From NCBI RefSeq assembly GCF_013623835.1, contig NZ_JABKDE010000007.1:221618-285617 (forward strand): a stretch of 64,000 nucleotides of DNA, written 5' to 3'. The number at the start of each line of letters is the position of its first letter. Position 1 is the first letter of the stretch. Under the pieces are notes generated by a model that was given only the letters and a program-made list of their open reading frames with translations, searched no databases and had not been told where the DNA came from. This document shows positions 16,922-25,826 of this stretch, one piece after another. The stretch comes from Brevibacterium oceani (lineage in GTDB: Bacteria > Actinomycetota > Actinomycetes > Actinomycetales > Brevibacteriaceae). The translations under genes and the position numbers were made by a program.

Positions 16922-18198
16922 ATGGACCCCGACCCCGAGGCGGCCGCCCGGATCCTCAGCGCGATCAGCGCGGAGGACCACGGGCGGCTGCTCGCGGCAT
17001 TGGTCAACCGGTTCCACGACTTCGACCTCGCCGAGGAGGCCCTCCACGATGCCGTGATCGGCGCAGTCGAGATGTGGCCCGGTCGAGGTGTGCCCGATCG
17101 TCCCCAGGCCTGGCTGATGGCCACGGCGAAGAATCGCGCGATCGATCGCATCCGCGCCGATGAGGTGCGTACCCGCCACCTCGCCAGACTGCGGATCGAG
17201 GAGGAGATGCGACCGGGCGACCATGACGATCACGCCGGCCGCCTCAGCGAGGAACTCTCCGGCGTGAACTTCCCCGACGAGCGGCTGGGGCTGTTCTTCA
17301 CGTCCTCCCATCCGACCCTGCGGGAGGACGAGCGGATCGTGCTCATGCTGCGCTTCCTCACGGGCCTGACCACCGCCGAGGCGGCCGCTGGGTTCCTCGC
17401 GGAGACCGCGACGATGCAGCAGCGGATCGTGCGCGCGAAGAAGCGGATCACGACGACGGGCATTCCCTTCGCGGCACCCGTACCGGACTCACTCGTCGAC
17501 CGGCTGCCGGGAGTGCTGCGTGTCATCAGCCTCATCTTCACCGACGGCATGAATGCGACCTCAGGTGCCACCCACACACGGGTCGATCTGCAGACGGAGG
17601 CGATCAGGCTGGCTCGGCTGCTCGCCGATCTCCTGTCGGCCGAGACGGAGGTTCGCGGTCTGCTGGCCCTGCTGCTGCTCACATACGCTCGTGGTCGTGC
17701 CCGGGCGACAGACGACGGGTCGCCGGTGCCGCTCTCAGTTCAGGACCGCAGCCAGTGGGACTCCCATCTCATCGCCGAGGGGATCGGGCTTGTCCGCACA
17801 GCCGCCGCTGAAGTGGGCGCTGGCGCCTACACCATTCAGGCTGCGATTGCGGCCCTGCACGCCGAAGCGGCGGATTTCTCAGACACGGACTGGCCGCAGA
17901 TTCTCGTGCTCTACCGCATGCTCGCCGACCTCGACCCGTCCCCGTTGGTCGCGCTCAACACCGCGATCGCGCTCGGGCAGGTCTCGGGCCCCGAGGCGGC
18001 CCTGCGCGCTCTCGACGAGCTCGGTGAGGGCCCCGGCTGCGCAGGCACAGGCCATTCCACACCGCGCGGGCGATCATGCTGTCCGAACTCGGACGAGCAG
18101 GCGAAGCCGAGGAGGCGTATGCGGCCGCACTCGAGTGCCCGGGCAACAATGCCGAATCCGACTACATCTCTGCCCGGGCCGCCGATCTCTATCGGTGA
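16922..18198 (+). pseudogene. ECF42-type RNA polymerase sigma factor, frameshifted
   Basis: The N-terminal part has sigma region 2 (FHDFDLAEEALHDAVIGAVEMWP, then WLMATAKNRAIDRIR) and region 4, followed by the long C-terminal extension of ECF42 sigma factors (IFTDGMNATSG, ADLDPSPLVALNTAIALG). In these proteins the extension normally ends with an HxFHxARAxxLxxLGRxxEA segment. That segment is present here but in another frame (RPFHTARAIMLSELGRAGEAEEAYAAALECP, ending at 18198). Adding one C to the run at 18031-18034 would restore one open protein of about 425 residues. So this is a single-base frameshift or a sequencing error. No DGPF/YCII partner gene, usual beside ECF42, is adjacent. Confidence 0.8.
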
Positions 18199-18258
18199 CC
18201 CGGGCAGGACTCTCACGAGGCGGGAGGCCGCACGCGGCAGTCCACCTCACGGCTGGAA

Positions 18259-20070
18259 TCAGGCGGCGAAGCGGATGATCGTCTCACCGGACTTCACAGC
18301 GGCTCCGGCGTCGACGAGCACCTCGGAGACGGTGCCCGAATGCCCGGCCTTGAGCGGCTGCTCCATCTTCATCGCCTCGATCACGGCCAAGGTGTCCCCG
18401 GCCTCGACGGTGTCACCGGCACCGACGGCGACGGAGACGATGGTGCCCTGCATGGGGGCGGCCAGCGCGTTCGAATCGTCGGCGAGCTGGGCACCCTTGT
18501 GGCTGGTGAGACCGCGCTTGCGGCGCGGCACGCTCGGGCTGGGGACGTGGCCGAGATCGGAGATGACGTCCTTGGGCACCGAGACGGTCATCCGTCGGCC
18601 GTCGACCTCGACGACGACGCTGAAGCTGTCGGCTGCAGTACTCATGAGATCTCCCGTGTGCGGATCGGTGAGCGGATTGACGAAGGCGGTCTCGAGCCAG
18701 TTGGTCCAGACCTTGAAATCGGTGGCGAAGGCCTTGTCGGAAACGAGCACCCGATGCAGCGGGAGCAGAGTCGACACGCCTTCGATGCGGTACTCGGACA
18801 GTGCGCGGCGGGCCCGTGCAAGAGCCTCATCGCGAGTGGCTCCGGTGACGACGAGCTTGGCGAGCATCGGGTCGAAGTCGGTTCCGACGACGCTGCCCTC
18901 GCCGATGCCCGAGTCCAGACGCACACCGGGACCCGAAGGAGCCCGATAGCTCTTCACGATGCCGGTGGCGGGGAAGAACGTCGTCGGATCCTCGGCGTTG
19001 ATCCGGAACTGGAAGGAATGTCCGCGCACGGCCGGGAACTCATCCGGCAGGGTCTCGCCCGAGGCGATGCGCATCTGCCAGCCGACGAGATCGACTCCGG
19101 TGATCTCCTCGGTGACGGTGTGCTCGACCTGGATGCGCGCATTGGCCTCCATGAAGATGATCGTTCCGTCCTCGCCGAGGAGGAACTCACACGTCGCGGC
19201 GCCGACGTAGCCGACATGGGCGAGCAGACGTGCCGAGGCCTCGGAGACGATGCGCTCCTGCTCGGGAGAGAAGAACGGAGCAGGCGCCTCTTCGATGATC
19301 TTCTGGTTGCGACGCTGCAGGGTGCAGTCGCGGGTGGACACGATGCGGACATTGCCGTGGGCGTCGGCCAGGCACTGGGACTCGATGTGTCGGGGGCGCA
19401 CGATCTGCTTCTCGATGAGGCATTCGCCGCGGCCGAAGGCACTCTGCGCCTCACGGGTCGCAGCCGTGTAGGCGGACTCGAGGTCATCGGCGGAGGCGCA
19501 TGCGCGGAAACCTCGCCCTCCGCCTCCGTGGACGGCCTTGACCACGATCGGGTAGCCGATCCGGTCGGCCACCTCGGCGGCCTCTGTCAGATCGGCCACG
19601 GCACCGTCGGATCCGGGCGCGACCGGAGCGTCGACGGCCTCGGCCACGGTTCGGGCCCCCGACTTGTCACCGAGCAGTTCGATCGCTGCAGGGGGAGGAC
19701 CGATCCAGGTCAGTCCCGCATCGATGACCGCCTGGGCGAAGAGGGCGTTCTCGGCCAGGTAGCCGTATCCGGGGTGGATCGCGTCGGCGCCGGAGCGTTT
19801 GGCCAGCGCGAGGATCTTGTCGACATCGAGGTAGGTCTCCCCGGCTCCGGACCCGTCGAGCAGCCAGGCGTCGTCGGCGAGGTCGACGAAATCGGCATCG
19901 GAATCGGCACGGGTGTACACGGCGACGGCCTTGATGCCGAGGTCATGGGCGGCCCGGATGATGCGCAGAGCGATCTCACCGCGGTTGGCGATGAGGACTC
20001 GGCGGACGGCTGCCGTCGGCACCGTGGTGTTCAGTGCTGCGGTCGTCGTCTCGGGGAGGACTGTGGTCAT
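18259..20070 (-). CDS. accA3: Acetyl/propionyl-CoA carboxylase alpha subunit (biotin carboxylase plus BCCP)
   Basis: A 603-residue fusion that carboxylates its own biotin for acyl-CoA carboxylases, supplying malonyl- and methylmalonyl-CoA. The N-terminus is the biotin carboxylase fold (VRRVLIANRGEIALRIIRAA), the ATP-grasp glycine loop is VHGGGGRGF, and EANARIQVEHTVTEEITG holds catalytic residues. The C-terminus is the biotinyl domain with the EAMKM lysine. ATG at 20070 is taken because AAGGAG lies just upstream; a longer frame to 20091 has no ribosome site. No beta subunit is next to it, as is usual for the shared alpha subunit AccA3. Confidence 0.94.
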   Translation of the reverse strand: MTTVLPETTTAALNTTVPTAAVRRVLIANRGEIALRIIRAAHDLGIKAVAVYTRADSDADFVDLADDAWLLDGSGAGETYLDVDKILALAKRSGADAIHPGYGYLAENALFAQAVIDAGLTWIGPPPAAIELLGDKSGARTVAEAVDAPVAPGSDGAVADLTEAAEVADRIGYPIVVKAVHGGGGRGFRACASADDLESAYTAATREAQSAFGRGECLIEKQIVRPRHIESQCLADAHGNVRIVSTRDCTLQRRNQKIIEEAPAPFFSPEQERIVSEASARLLAHVGYVGAATCEFLLGEDGTIIFMEANARIQVEHTVTEEITGVDLVGWQMRIASGETLPDEFPAVRGHSFQFRINAEDPTTFFPATGIVKSYRAPSGPGVRLDSGIGEGSVVGTDFDPMLAKLVVTGATRDEALARARRALSEYRIEGVSTLLPLHRVLVSDKAFATDFKVWTNWLETAFVNPLTDPHTGDLMSTAADSFSVVVEVDGRRMTVSVPKDVISDLGHVPSPSVPRRKRGLTSHKGAQLADDSNALAAPMQGTIVSVAVGAGDTVEAGDTLAVIEAMKMEQPLKAGHSGTVSEVLVDAGAAVKSGETIIRFAA

Positions 20071-20193
20071 GGCGCTCCTTTGTATGATCACAGAACAATT
20101 TAGAGAAGCCCACCAAGCCTTTGTAGGACAGCGATAAAAAGTTCGAGCGAAAACTTCAAAGGGATCGGGCGTGTCATGCCGCCTTGACCGATC

Positions 20194-20871
20194 CTAGCGC
20201 TTCGACGACCACAGATCCGGCCAGAACAGCCCCATGTCGGTGACCGCTTCGCGCACCACGGGCAGACTGAGTCCGAGCACGGTGAGATGATCGCCGTCGA
20301 GGCGGTCGACGAAGGCGCCGCCGTAGCCGTCGATGGTCAGTGCTCCGGCGACGTGGAAGGGCTCCTCGGTGGCGATGTACGCCTCGAGTTCGTCCGGGGT
20401 CGGAGTGCCGATGAGCACCGAGGTGGTCGATCGCCGCGAACGCAGATCGGACAGCTCGAAGTCGACCGCCGACGTGTCACCATCGCGACTGCGTCTGAGC
20501 ACGGCGACCGTGTGACCCGAATGCAGCTGCGTCCACTGACCGGCGATGTGAGTCCACACGGCACGGGTCCCTTCGGCGTCGCCGGGTTTGCCGATGGGGC
20601 GACCGTCGAATTCGAGGAGGGAGTCGCCGGCGATGACCACGATCGTCTCGGCGCTCGAGAGATCCTCGGGCGGGGAGGCGGTGATCCGGTCGATGACGGC
20701 CCGGGCCTTGGCCTGTGAGAGTGCGATCGTGAGATCGCCGACCGTTCCGGAGAAGTCGGATTCGATGGCGCGTTCGTCGACGTCGGAGACGATGATGAGC
20801 GGGTCGATCCCGGCGGCGGTGAGGATCTGACGTCGGGCGGGGGACTGGGAGGCCAGGACGACGGGGATCAC
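20194..20871 (-). CDS. maf: Maf family nucleotide pyrophosphatase
   Basis: A 225-residue Maf/HAM1-fold protein that hydrolyses non-canonical or canonical nucleoside triphosphates and is linked to septum control. The opening VVLASQSPARRQILTAAG is the substrate loop (S-x-S-x-R-R), and GDSLLEFDGRPIGKPGD holds the catalytic Asp and Lys. The rest gives TSVLIGTPTPDELEAYIATEEPFHVAGAL, matching the family E-P-x-x-x-A-G. The start overlaps the stop of the SGNH gene (ATGA), so the two are coupled. Maf lies near accA3 in other actinobacteria too. Confidence 0.92.
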   Translation of the reverse strand: MIPVVLASQSPARRQILTAAGIDPLIIVSDVDERAIESDFSGTVGDLTIALSQAKARAVIDRITASPPEDLSSAETIVVIAGDSLLEFDGRPIGKPGDAEGTRAVWTHIAGQWTQLHSGHTVAVLRRSRDGDTSAVDFELSDLRSRRSTTSVLIGTPTPDELEAYIATEEPFHVAGALTIDGYGGAFVDRLDGDHLTVLGLSLPVVREAVTDMGLFWPDLWSSKR

Positions 20872-21848
20872 GAGGCGGCCGCCGGGCTGCCGGTTGCCGG
20901 GCTGTCGGTCTCCGCGGGCTCGACTTGCGGAGTGTCGGTGGCCGGGCTGTCTGGCTGCGGGGATGGCGAGAACTCGTGCCGACGTGCGGTCTCACCCTTC
21001 TCAGGCACATCGAGGCTGCGGTCGACGACGACCGGTGCTTCGATGCGTTCGGCGATCGCGGCGAGCAGGGTCGAGGACAGCTGCGCGTAGCCGAGTTCGC
21101 TGGGATAGCGACCCGATTCGTTGAGCAGGGACCGTCGCGTCGTCCCGCTCAGGGCCCCGGTCGCCCGGAGCGGAACGGCCCGCGCGGACAGTGCGGCCAG
21201 CCACTGAGATCCTGCCAGGACTCGGGAGGTGCGCCGCATCGACGTCTTGAGCGGATCGCGCAGACCTGGCAGGCCCCCGAGGTTGGGACAGACGAGGACG
21301 AAGACCGTGTAGCGGCCCTCGCGTTGGAGCCGGTTGATGGCCTGATTGAGGATCGGAATGCCGATCGTCGCCTGGATCGGGTGGATGATGTCGCCGGTGC
21401 CGATCGAGATGATGGCGAATCGCCGGGATTCGCTCCACTGCGCCGAGAGCTGCCGTGAGAGCCAGGGGGAGCGGAGCACCTCGTCGACCTGCTGGTGCAG
21501 ATCCTCCGACAGGGCCGAAGGCCGTGCGGTCGACTGCACTCTCACGGTGGTGCCGAGCATGCGGGCCAGGCCGCGTCCGATGAGGGTGGGCGGTGCGTGC
21601 TCGGCATCGAGGTCGACTCCGCACAGCCAGGAGTCACCGATCACGGCCAGGGCGGCCGAATCATCATCGTCGCGGTGAGGCGGGGCGGCGATCACCTCGG
21701 CGATGGTGGGATACGGGCGGTTCTCGTCATCGTCGAAGGCGAGCCGAAGCGAGCCTGCCTGATGACGGAGGAGGCCCACCGCCGACGCCCCGGCGCCGAA
21801 GGCCGTCGCGCCCATGGTGGCCAACGTGTAGATGATGCGTTTTCCCAC
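20868..21848 (-). CDS. SGNH/GDSL hydrolase family protein
   Basis: A 326-residue protein. The first 30 residues are hydrophobic and may be a signal or membrane anchor. The GDS block is AALAVIGDSWLCGVD with the nucleophile Ser, ISIGTGDI would be the block with the oxyanion residue (G-x-N is replaced by G-T-G-D), and a Ser/Pro/Thr/Glu-rich tail follows residue 280. Start GTG at 21848 is preceded by AGGAGGGA. Likely an esterase or acyl hydrolase at the envelope; the substrate is unknown. It is coupled to maf and divergent from the AI-2E permease. Confidence 0.78.
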   Translation of the reverse strand: MGKRIIYTLATMGATAFGAGASAVGLLRHQAGSLRLAFDDDENRPYPTIAEVIAAPPHRDDDDSAALAVIGDSWLCGVDLDAEHAPPTLIGRGLARMLGTTVRVQSTARPSALSEDLHQQVDEVLRSPWLSRQLSAQWSESRRFAIISIGTGDIIHPIQATIGIPILNQAINRLQREGRYTVFVLVCPNLGGLPGLRDPLKTSMRRTSRVLAGSQWLAALSARAVPLRATGALSGTTRRSLLNESGRYPSELGYAQLSSTLLAAIAERIEAPVVVDRSLDVPEKGETARRHEFSPSPQPDSPATDTPQVEPAETDSPATGSPAAAS

Positions 21849-21900
21849 GGATTTCCCTCCTCAGCGGTCATCATTGCACCTTTGTCGGCGCATCAACAAC

Positions 21901-21906
21901 TATTGT
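21901..21906 (+). promoter_or_regulatory. Putative -10 box TATTGT within an inverted repeat
   Basis: TATTGT, six bases, then the ATG at 21913. It overlaps the palindrome CAACAA-CTA-TTGTTG, which could be an operator. Confidence 0.45.
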
Positions 21907-21912
21907 TGAGGC

Positions 21913-23388
21913 ATGACCGATAACGACCAACAGCAATCCCCGAGCCGATTCCGTGGGGCGTGGGAGGCGTTCCGGCGAGGACGTGATTCCTCCCGCACCC
22001 AATCCGAACCCGCAGTCCAGGAGCCGCAGGAAGTCAGCCCCGAGGAGATCGCGCTCAGCCGCATCGAGGCCGAAGCCAAGCCGTACGTGTCTCCCGGCCT
22101 CAAGCTCGCTGCGGCCTGGTCCTGGCGGTCGATCGTCGTTCTCGTCGCCATCGGCGTGGCCCTGTGGCTGCTGTCGAAGATCTCGAGCGTCGTCCTTCCG
22201 GTGCTCATCGCACTGCTCCTCGCCGCGCTGCTCGCGCCCCTGACCGGATGGCTGGTGAAGAAGGGCATCCCTCGGGCCGGATCCGCGGCGATCGCCTTCA
22301 TCGGCTTCATCGTCGTCGTGCTCGGCCTCTTCGGCCTCGTCGGTCAGCAGATCTACTCGGGCATGCCCGACCTCGTCAAGCAGGTCATCGCGGGTGTCTC
22401 CGGCATCAGCAGCTGGTTGGCGACGAGCCCCTTCGGGATCGATTCCTCGACGATCTCCGGCTATATCGACGAGGGCATCAAGACCGCCACGAACTTCTTC
22501 CAGAACAACAGCAGCCAGCTCCTCGGCGGCGCACTCGAAGCCACCTCATCGGTCGGCACGTTCCTCACCGGCATGGCCGTGTGCCTGTTCACGACGTTCT
22601 TCTTCCTCTATGACGGGCAGAACATCTTCAAATGGGTGATGGGGCTGCTGCCGATCCCGGCGCGTCCCGTCGCCACCGGTGCCGCGCAGCGGGGCTGGAC
22701 CACTCTCGTCCAGTACGTCCGTGTCCAGGTTCTCGTCGCCGCCGTCGATGCCGTCGGCATCGGCATCGGCGCCGCGTTCCTCGGCATTCCGCTGGTCATC
22801 CCCATGACGGTGCTCGTGTTCCTGACCTCGTTCGTCCCCGTGGTCGGTGCGATCGCCTCGGGAGCCGTGGCCGTGCTCGTCGCCCTGGTCTCGAACGGTC
22901 TCATCGCCGCCGTCATCATGCTCGCCGTCGTCATCGCCGTGCAGCAGATCGAAAGCCAGGTGCTCCAGCCCTTCCTCATGGGCAAGGCGGTCTCCGTCCA
23001 CCCGCTGGCCGTGATTCTCGCGGTCACCGGGGGCGGCTTCCTCTTCGGCATCGTCGGCGCCCTCTTCGCCGTTCCGCTGGTCGCCGTCGTCAACAGCGTG
23101 GTCAGCTACATCGTCCGCGCGGGCGGATCCGACGAGGCGGGTGACTCCGACGAGACGGGCGATCCGCCAGCAGATCCCGATGCGAGGGAGGCCGCCGAGG
23201 TGCTCGATGCCGCCGAGGAGCGACTCACCGAGGCGGTCAAGGACTCCGCGGCGAAGTCCGACGGTGCGTCGTCGACGGGGGAGACCGATGCCGCCGGAGC
23301 CGGAGCGGATTCCGCGGAATCCGCTCCCTCGGATCCGGCCGGACCGGATGAGAGCGGGCCGCATGGAGCCGGAGGCCGGAGGAAGTGA
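21913..23388 (+). CDS. AI-2E family transporter (PerM-like)
   Basis: A 491-residue integral membrane protein. Hydrophobic stretches number about seven or eight: a pair near 75-105, one at 120-140, then further ones at 210-230 and 275-390, ending with a cytoplasmic Asp/Glu/Ser/Ala-rich tail of about 90 residues. Motifs SVVLPVLIALLLAALLAPLTGWL and FLTSFVPVVGAIASGAVAVLVAL are family hallmarks, as is QQIESQVLQPFLMGKAVSVHPLAVIL. The family exports autoinducer-2 in E. coli or acts as Na/H antiporters elsewhere; substrate here is unknown. The start appears leaderless. Confidence 0.9.
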   Translation: MTDNDQQQSPSRFRGAWEAFRRGRDSSRTQSEPAVQEPQEVSPEEIALSRIEAEAKPYVSPGLKLAAAWSWRSIVVLVAIGVALWLLSKISSVVLPVLIALLLAALLAPLTGWLVKKGIPRAGSAAIAFIGFIVVVLGLFGLVGQQIYSGMPDLVKQVIAGVSGISSWLATSPFGIDSSTISGYIDEGIKTATNFFQNNSSQLLGGALEATSSVGTFLTGMAVCLFTTFFFLYDGQNIFKWVMGLLPIPARPVATGAAQRGWTTLVQYVRVQVLVAAVDAVGIGIGAAFLGIPLVIPMTVLVFLTSFVPVVGAIASGAVAVLVALVSNGLIAAVIMLAVVIAVQQIESQVLQPFLMGKAVSVHPLAVILAVTGGGFLFGIVGALFAVPLVAVVNSVVSYIVRAGGSDEAGDSDETGDPPADPDAREAAEVLDAAEERLTEAVKDSAAKSDGASSTGETDAAGAGADSAESAPSDPAGPDESGPHGAGGRRK

Positions 23389-23417
23389 GAGCCGCCGCGG
23401 CATCTCGGTGAAAACGG

Positions 23418-23478
23418 CAGGTGACCTGAATGCGCAGGTGACCTGAATACACCGGGGCACACAGGTGATCTGAATACA
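23418..23478 (+). repeat. Three copies of CAGGTGAYCTGAAT
   Basis: Copies begin at 23418, 23435 and 23462. They lie between the permease stop and the terminator. Function unknown. Confidence 0.55.
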
Positions 23479-23514
23479 GCAGTGGGCGGGTGACCATCAC
23501 CCGCCCACTGCTGT
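23476..23514. terminator. Bidirectional hairpin between the permease and greA
   Basis: A perfect 18-bp stem (23476-23493 with 23497-23514) with a three-base loop, midway between two convergent genes. It can act on both strands. Confidence 0.75.
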
Positions 23515-23534
23515 CTGCGCTCCGGTCGCGTCGG

Positions 23535-24029
23535 TCAGCCGGTGAATGCCTCGACGGACTTGACCTTGACCTCGATGGTCTTGCCGTTGGGGGCCTCGTA
23601 GGACGAGGAGTCTCCGGCCTTGACGCCGAGTACGGCGGCACCGAGCGGTGACTTCTCCGAGAAGACGTCGATATCGGAATCGCCGGCGATCTCACGGTTG
23701 CCGAGCAGGAACCGCATCGAATTGCCTGCCACCTCGGCGGTGACGACGGTTCCCGGGGCCACGGTCTTGCCGTCGCCCTCGCTGGAACCGACCTTCGCGT
23801 TGCGCAGGAGCACTTCGAGCTGACGGATGCGTGCTTCCTGCTTGCCCTGCTCGTCGCGGGCGGCGTGGTAGCCGCTGTTCTCCTTCAAGTCACCCTCGTC
23901 ACGGGCGGCTTCGATCTTCTCAGCAATCTCTGCACGACCCGGTCCGGAGAGATGCTCGAGTTCCTTCGACAGGCGGTCAAAGGCTTCCTGGGTCAACCAT
24001 GTCTCTTCCTGGGTGACTTCCTCGGTCAT
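23535..24029 (-). CDS. greA: Transcription elongation factor GreA
   Basis: GreA makes backtracked RNA polymerase cut its transcript. The 164-residue product has the N-terminal coiled-coil (WLTQEAFDRLSKELEHL, RAEIAEKIEAARDEGDLKENSGYHAARDEQGKQEARIRQLE) with the acidic tip D-E-G-D-L-K-E-N that reaches the active site, and the C-terminal FKBP-like part (SPLGAAVLGVKAGDSSSYEAPNGKTIEVKV). The ATG at 24029 has AAGGAG upstream; the open frame beyond it is not family-like. An intrinsic terminator lies upstream, separating it from the DUF4307 gene. Confidence 0.95.
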   Translation of the reverse strand: MTEEVTQEETWLTQEAFDRLSKELEHLSGPGRAEIAEKIEAARDEGDLKENSGYHAARDEQGKQEARIRQLEVLLRNAKVGSSEGDGKTVAPGTVVTAEVAGNSMRFLLGNREIAGDSDIDVFSEKSPLGAAVLGVKAGDSSSYEAPNGKTIEVKVKSVEAFTG

Positions 24030-24077
24030 GACTTCTCCTTCTTCGGTTCGGTGCACTGACGGGCGTGTCAGGCAACG

Positions 24078-24105
24078 AAAAAACCGGGCGTATGGGCACG
24101 CCCGG
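24078..24105 (-). terminator. Rho-independent terminator between DUF4307 gene and greA
   Basis: Stem CCGGGCGT/ACGCCCGG (24084-24091 with 24098-24105) with a six-base loop, followed on the minus strand by six Us (24083-24078). It ends the DUF4307 message just before greA; it could also be a leader attenuator of greA. Confidence 0.8.
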
Positions 24106-24251
24106 AAGTTGAATGAAACTACAGTATAACGCATCTGTCGTGAAAGACGATGAGCTGGGTCACTCCCGGAATGTCACGGCCGTGCGGTCGGTCACAGGCG
24201 AACGGCGAGTTCGGGGCCGAACCGGGTATGAAGCCGAGGCGAAGGGCCGTG

Positions 24252-24677
24252 CTATTCGAACCAGCAGGAGTCGACATGCCCCGATGCGGCCAGCTGCGTC
24301 GTGGCCAGATCGATGTCGAGCTGCCTCGGCGAATTCGGATCGTTGTCGGCAGCGGCCGGCACGGTCACTTCGGTGAAGCCGACGACCGCCTCGTTGTCGT
24401 TCGTGGCCTGGACGATGCAGTGCACATCACGGGTCCGGTCGGGAAATATTCCGACGGTGACCTGCGTTGAAGAGGAGTCGACAACCGAATAGTCGAGTGT
24501 GCGCGGCGTCGTCGGATCCGTCTGCGGACGGAAGGCCCAGACGGCGATGACCACGGCGACGGCGAGAACGGCTGCTGCGGCAATGATCTTCGACGTGCGG
24601 GTCAGGCCGCGCTTGGGCGTACGGGTCCGACCGTACCGATCATCCTGCAGCGGCCTGTCCACTGTTACCTCAGTCAT
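24252..24677 (-). CDS. DUF4307 domain membrane protein
   Basis: A 141-residue protein with a short basic cytoplasmic N-terminus (RTRTPKRGLTRTSK), one transmembrane helix (IIAAAAVLAVAVVIAVWAF) and an extracytoplasmic beta domain with two cysteines (HCIVQATND and HVDSCWFE) that could form a disulfide. DUF4307 proteins sit between greA and mca in many actinobacteria; no function is known. ATG at 24677 has AAGGAA upstream. Divergent from mca. Confidence 0.82.
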   Translation of the reverse strand: MTEVTVDRPLQDDRYGRTRTPKRGLTRTSKIIAAAAVLAVAVVIAVWAFRPQTDPTTPRTLDYSVVDSSSTQVTVGIFPDRTRDVHCIVQATNDNEAVVGFTEVTVPAAADNDPNSPRQLDIDLATTQLAASGHVDSCWFE

Positions 24678-24800
24678 TGAATTCCTTTTTGAGAACATCG
24701 CGCACTAACCTAGAGTAGTCGATTCTCTGCCCGCGATCATGTCAGCCGCGGTGCGGGCAGTGAGAGGTCGCCGGCTGATTCGAAAGGGACGATCAAGGAC

Positions 24801-25826
24801 ATGACTTCGCTTCCGTACCATGGGCTGCGTCTGCTGGCGGTCCATGCCCACCCCGATGACGAATCCTCGAAGGGTGCGGCCACGAGCGCGAAGTACGCAT
24901 CACTGGGAGCCCGGGTCCTCATCGCCACGATGACCGGCGGCGAGGCGGGCGACATCCTCAACCCTGCGCTGCTCCAGTCCCCGAAGGCCAGCCGGGACAT
25001 CGCCGGTCTCCGCCGCGAGGAGATGGCCGCCGCGGCCTCCGCGCTCGGAGCCGAACACGTCTGGGTCGGGCACGTCGACTCCGGTCTGCCCGACGGCGAC
25101 TTCGACAATCAGACACCGCCCGGCTGCTTCTACCGGGTCCCCGACGAGGTGGCGATGCTGCCGCTCGTCCACATCATCCGCACCTTCCGCCCGCAGGTGG
25201 TGACCACGTATGACGAGCTCGGAGGCTACCCGCACCCCGATCACATCAAGAACCACGCGGTGACCATGGCCGCCGTCGCCGCAGCCGCCGATCCTGCCGC
25301 GCACCCCGAGCTGGGGGAGGCCTGGCAGGTGCAGAAGGTCTACTACAACCAGGACCTGTCGGCGAAGAAGTGGATCACCATCCACGAGAAGATGCTCGAG
25401 GCTGGACTCGAATCCCCCTTCGCGGACCACCTCGAGGACTTCAAGAAGCGGGACAACCAACGCAACAACTGGCTGAGCACCAGGATCGACTGCGGTGAGT
25501 TCTTCCCGTCCAGGGACAGGGCGCTGCTGTCCCATGCCACCCAGATCGACCCGGAGGGCGGATTCTTCTCCGCCTCACGCAAGGCCGCCCGCACCTATTG
25601 GCCCACAGAGGAGTTCGAGCTCGCCACCGACCTCACCGGCCGGGAGCCGCTGACGCCGGGAGTCGACTTCCAGGAGGATGACCTGTTCGCCTCTGTGACC
25701 TTCGACGACGGCCGCCGCGTCCCCGCAGAGGGAATGCTTCCGAAGTCGCCGGAAACTGAGACAGAGGCCGGGGCCGAGACCGGTGCCGAGGCCACGATGT
25801 CGACCGAAAGCGATTCCCCCGCATGA
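24801..25826 (+). CDS. mca: Mycothiol S-conjugate amidase Mca
   Basis: Mca cleaves mycothiol conjugates of drugs or toxins to glucosaminyl-inositol plus an N-acetylcysteine conjugate that is exported. The 341-residue protein has the LmbE/PIG-L metal site AVHAHPDDESSKG (His and two Asp), the central VGHVDSGLPDGD and the third ligand in GYPHPDHIKNH. Length and the GLRREEMAAAASALG helix favour Mca over MshB. A C-terminal tail of about 30 residues is Glu/Thr-rich. The next gene overlaps by ATGA. It shows that the host makes mycothiol. Confidence 0.92.
   Translation: MTSLPYHGLRLLAVHAHPDDESSKGAATSAKYASLGARVLIATMTGGEAGDILNPALLQSPKASRDIAGLRREEMAAAASALGAEHVWVGHVDSGLPDGDFDNQTPPGCFYRVPDEVAMLPLVHIIRTFRPQVVTTYDELGGYPHPDHIKNHAVTMAAVAAAADPAAHPELGEAWQVQKVYYNQDLSAKKWITIHEKMLEAGLESPFADHLEDFKKRDNQRNNWLSTRIDCGEFFPSRDRALLSHATQIDPEGGFFSASRKAARTYWPTEEFELATDLTGREPLTPGVDFQEDDLFASVTFDDGRRVPAEGMLPKSPETETEAGAETGAEATMSTESDSPA

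Noticed and set aside
18340..20103. A 587-codon plus-strand frame over accA3
   Set aside because: Antisense shadow of the carboxylase; no recognisable domain.
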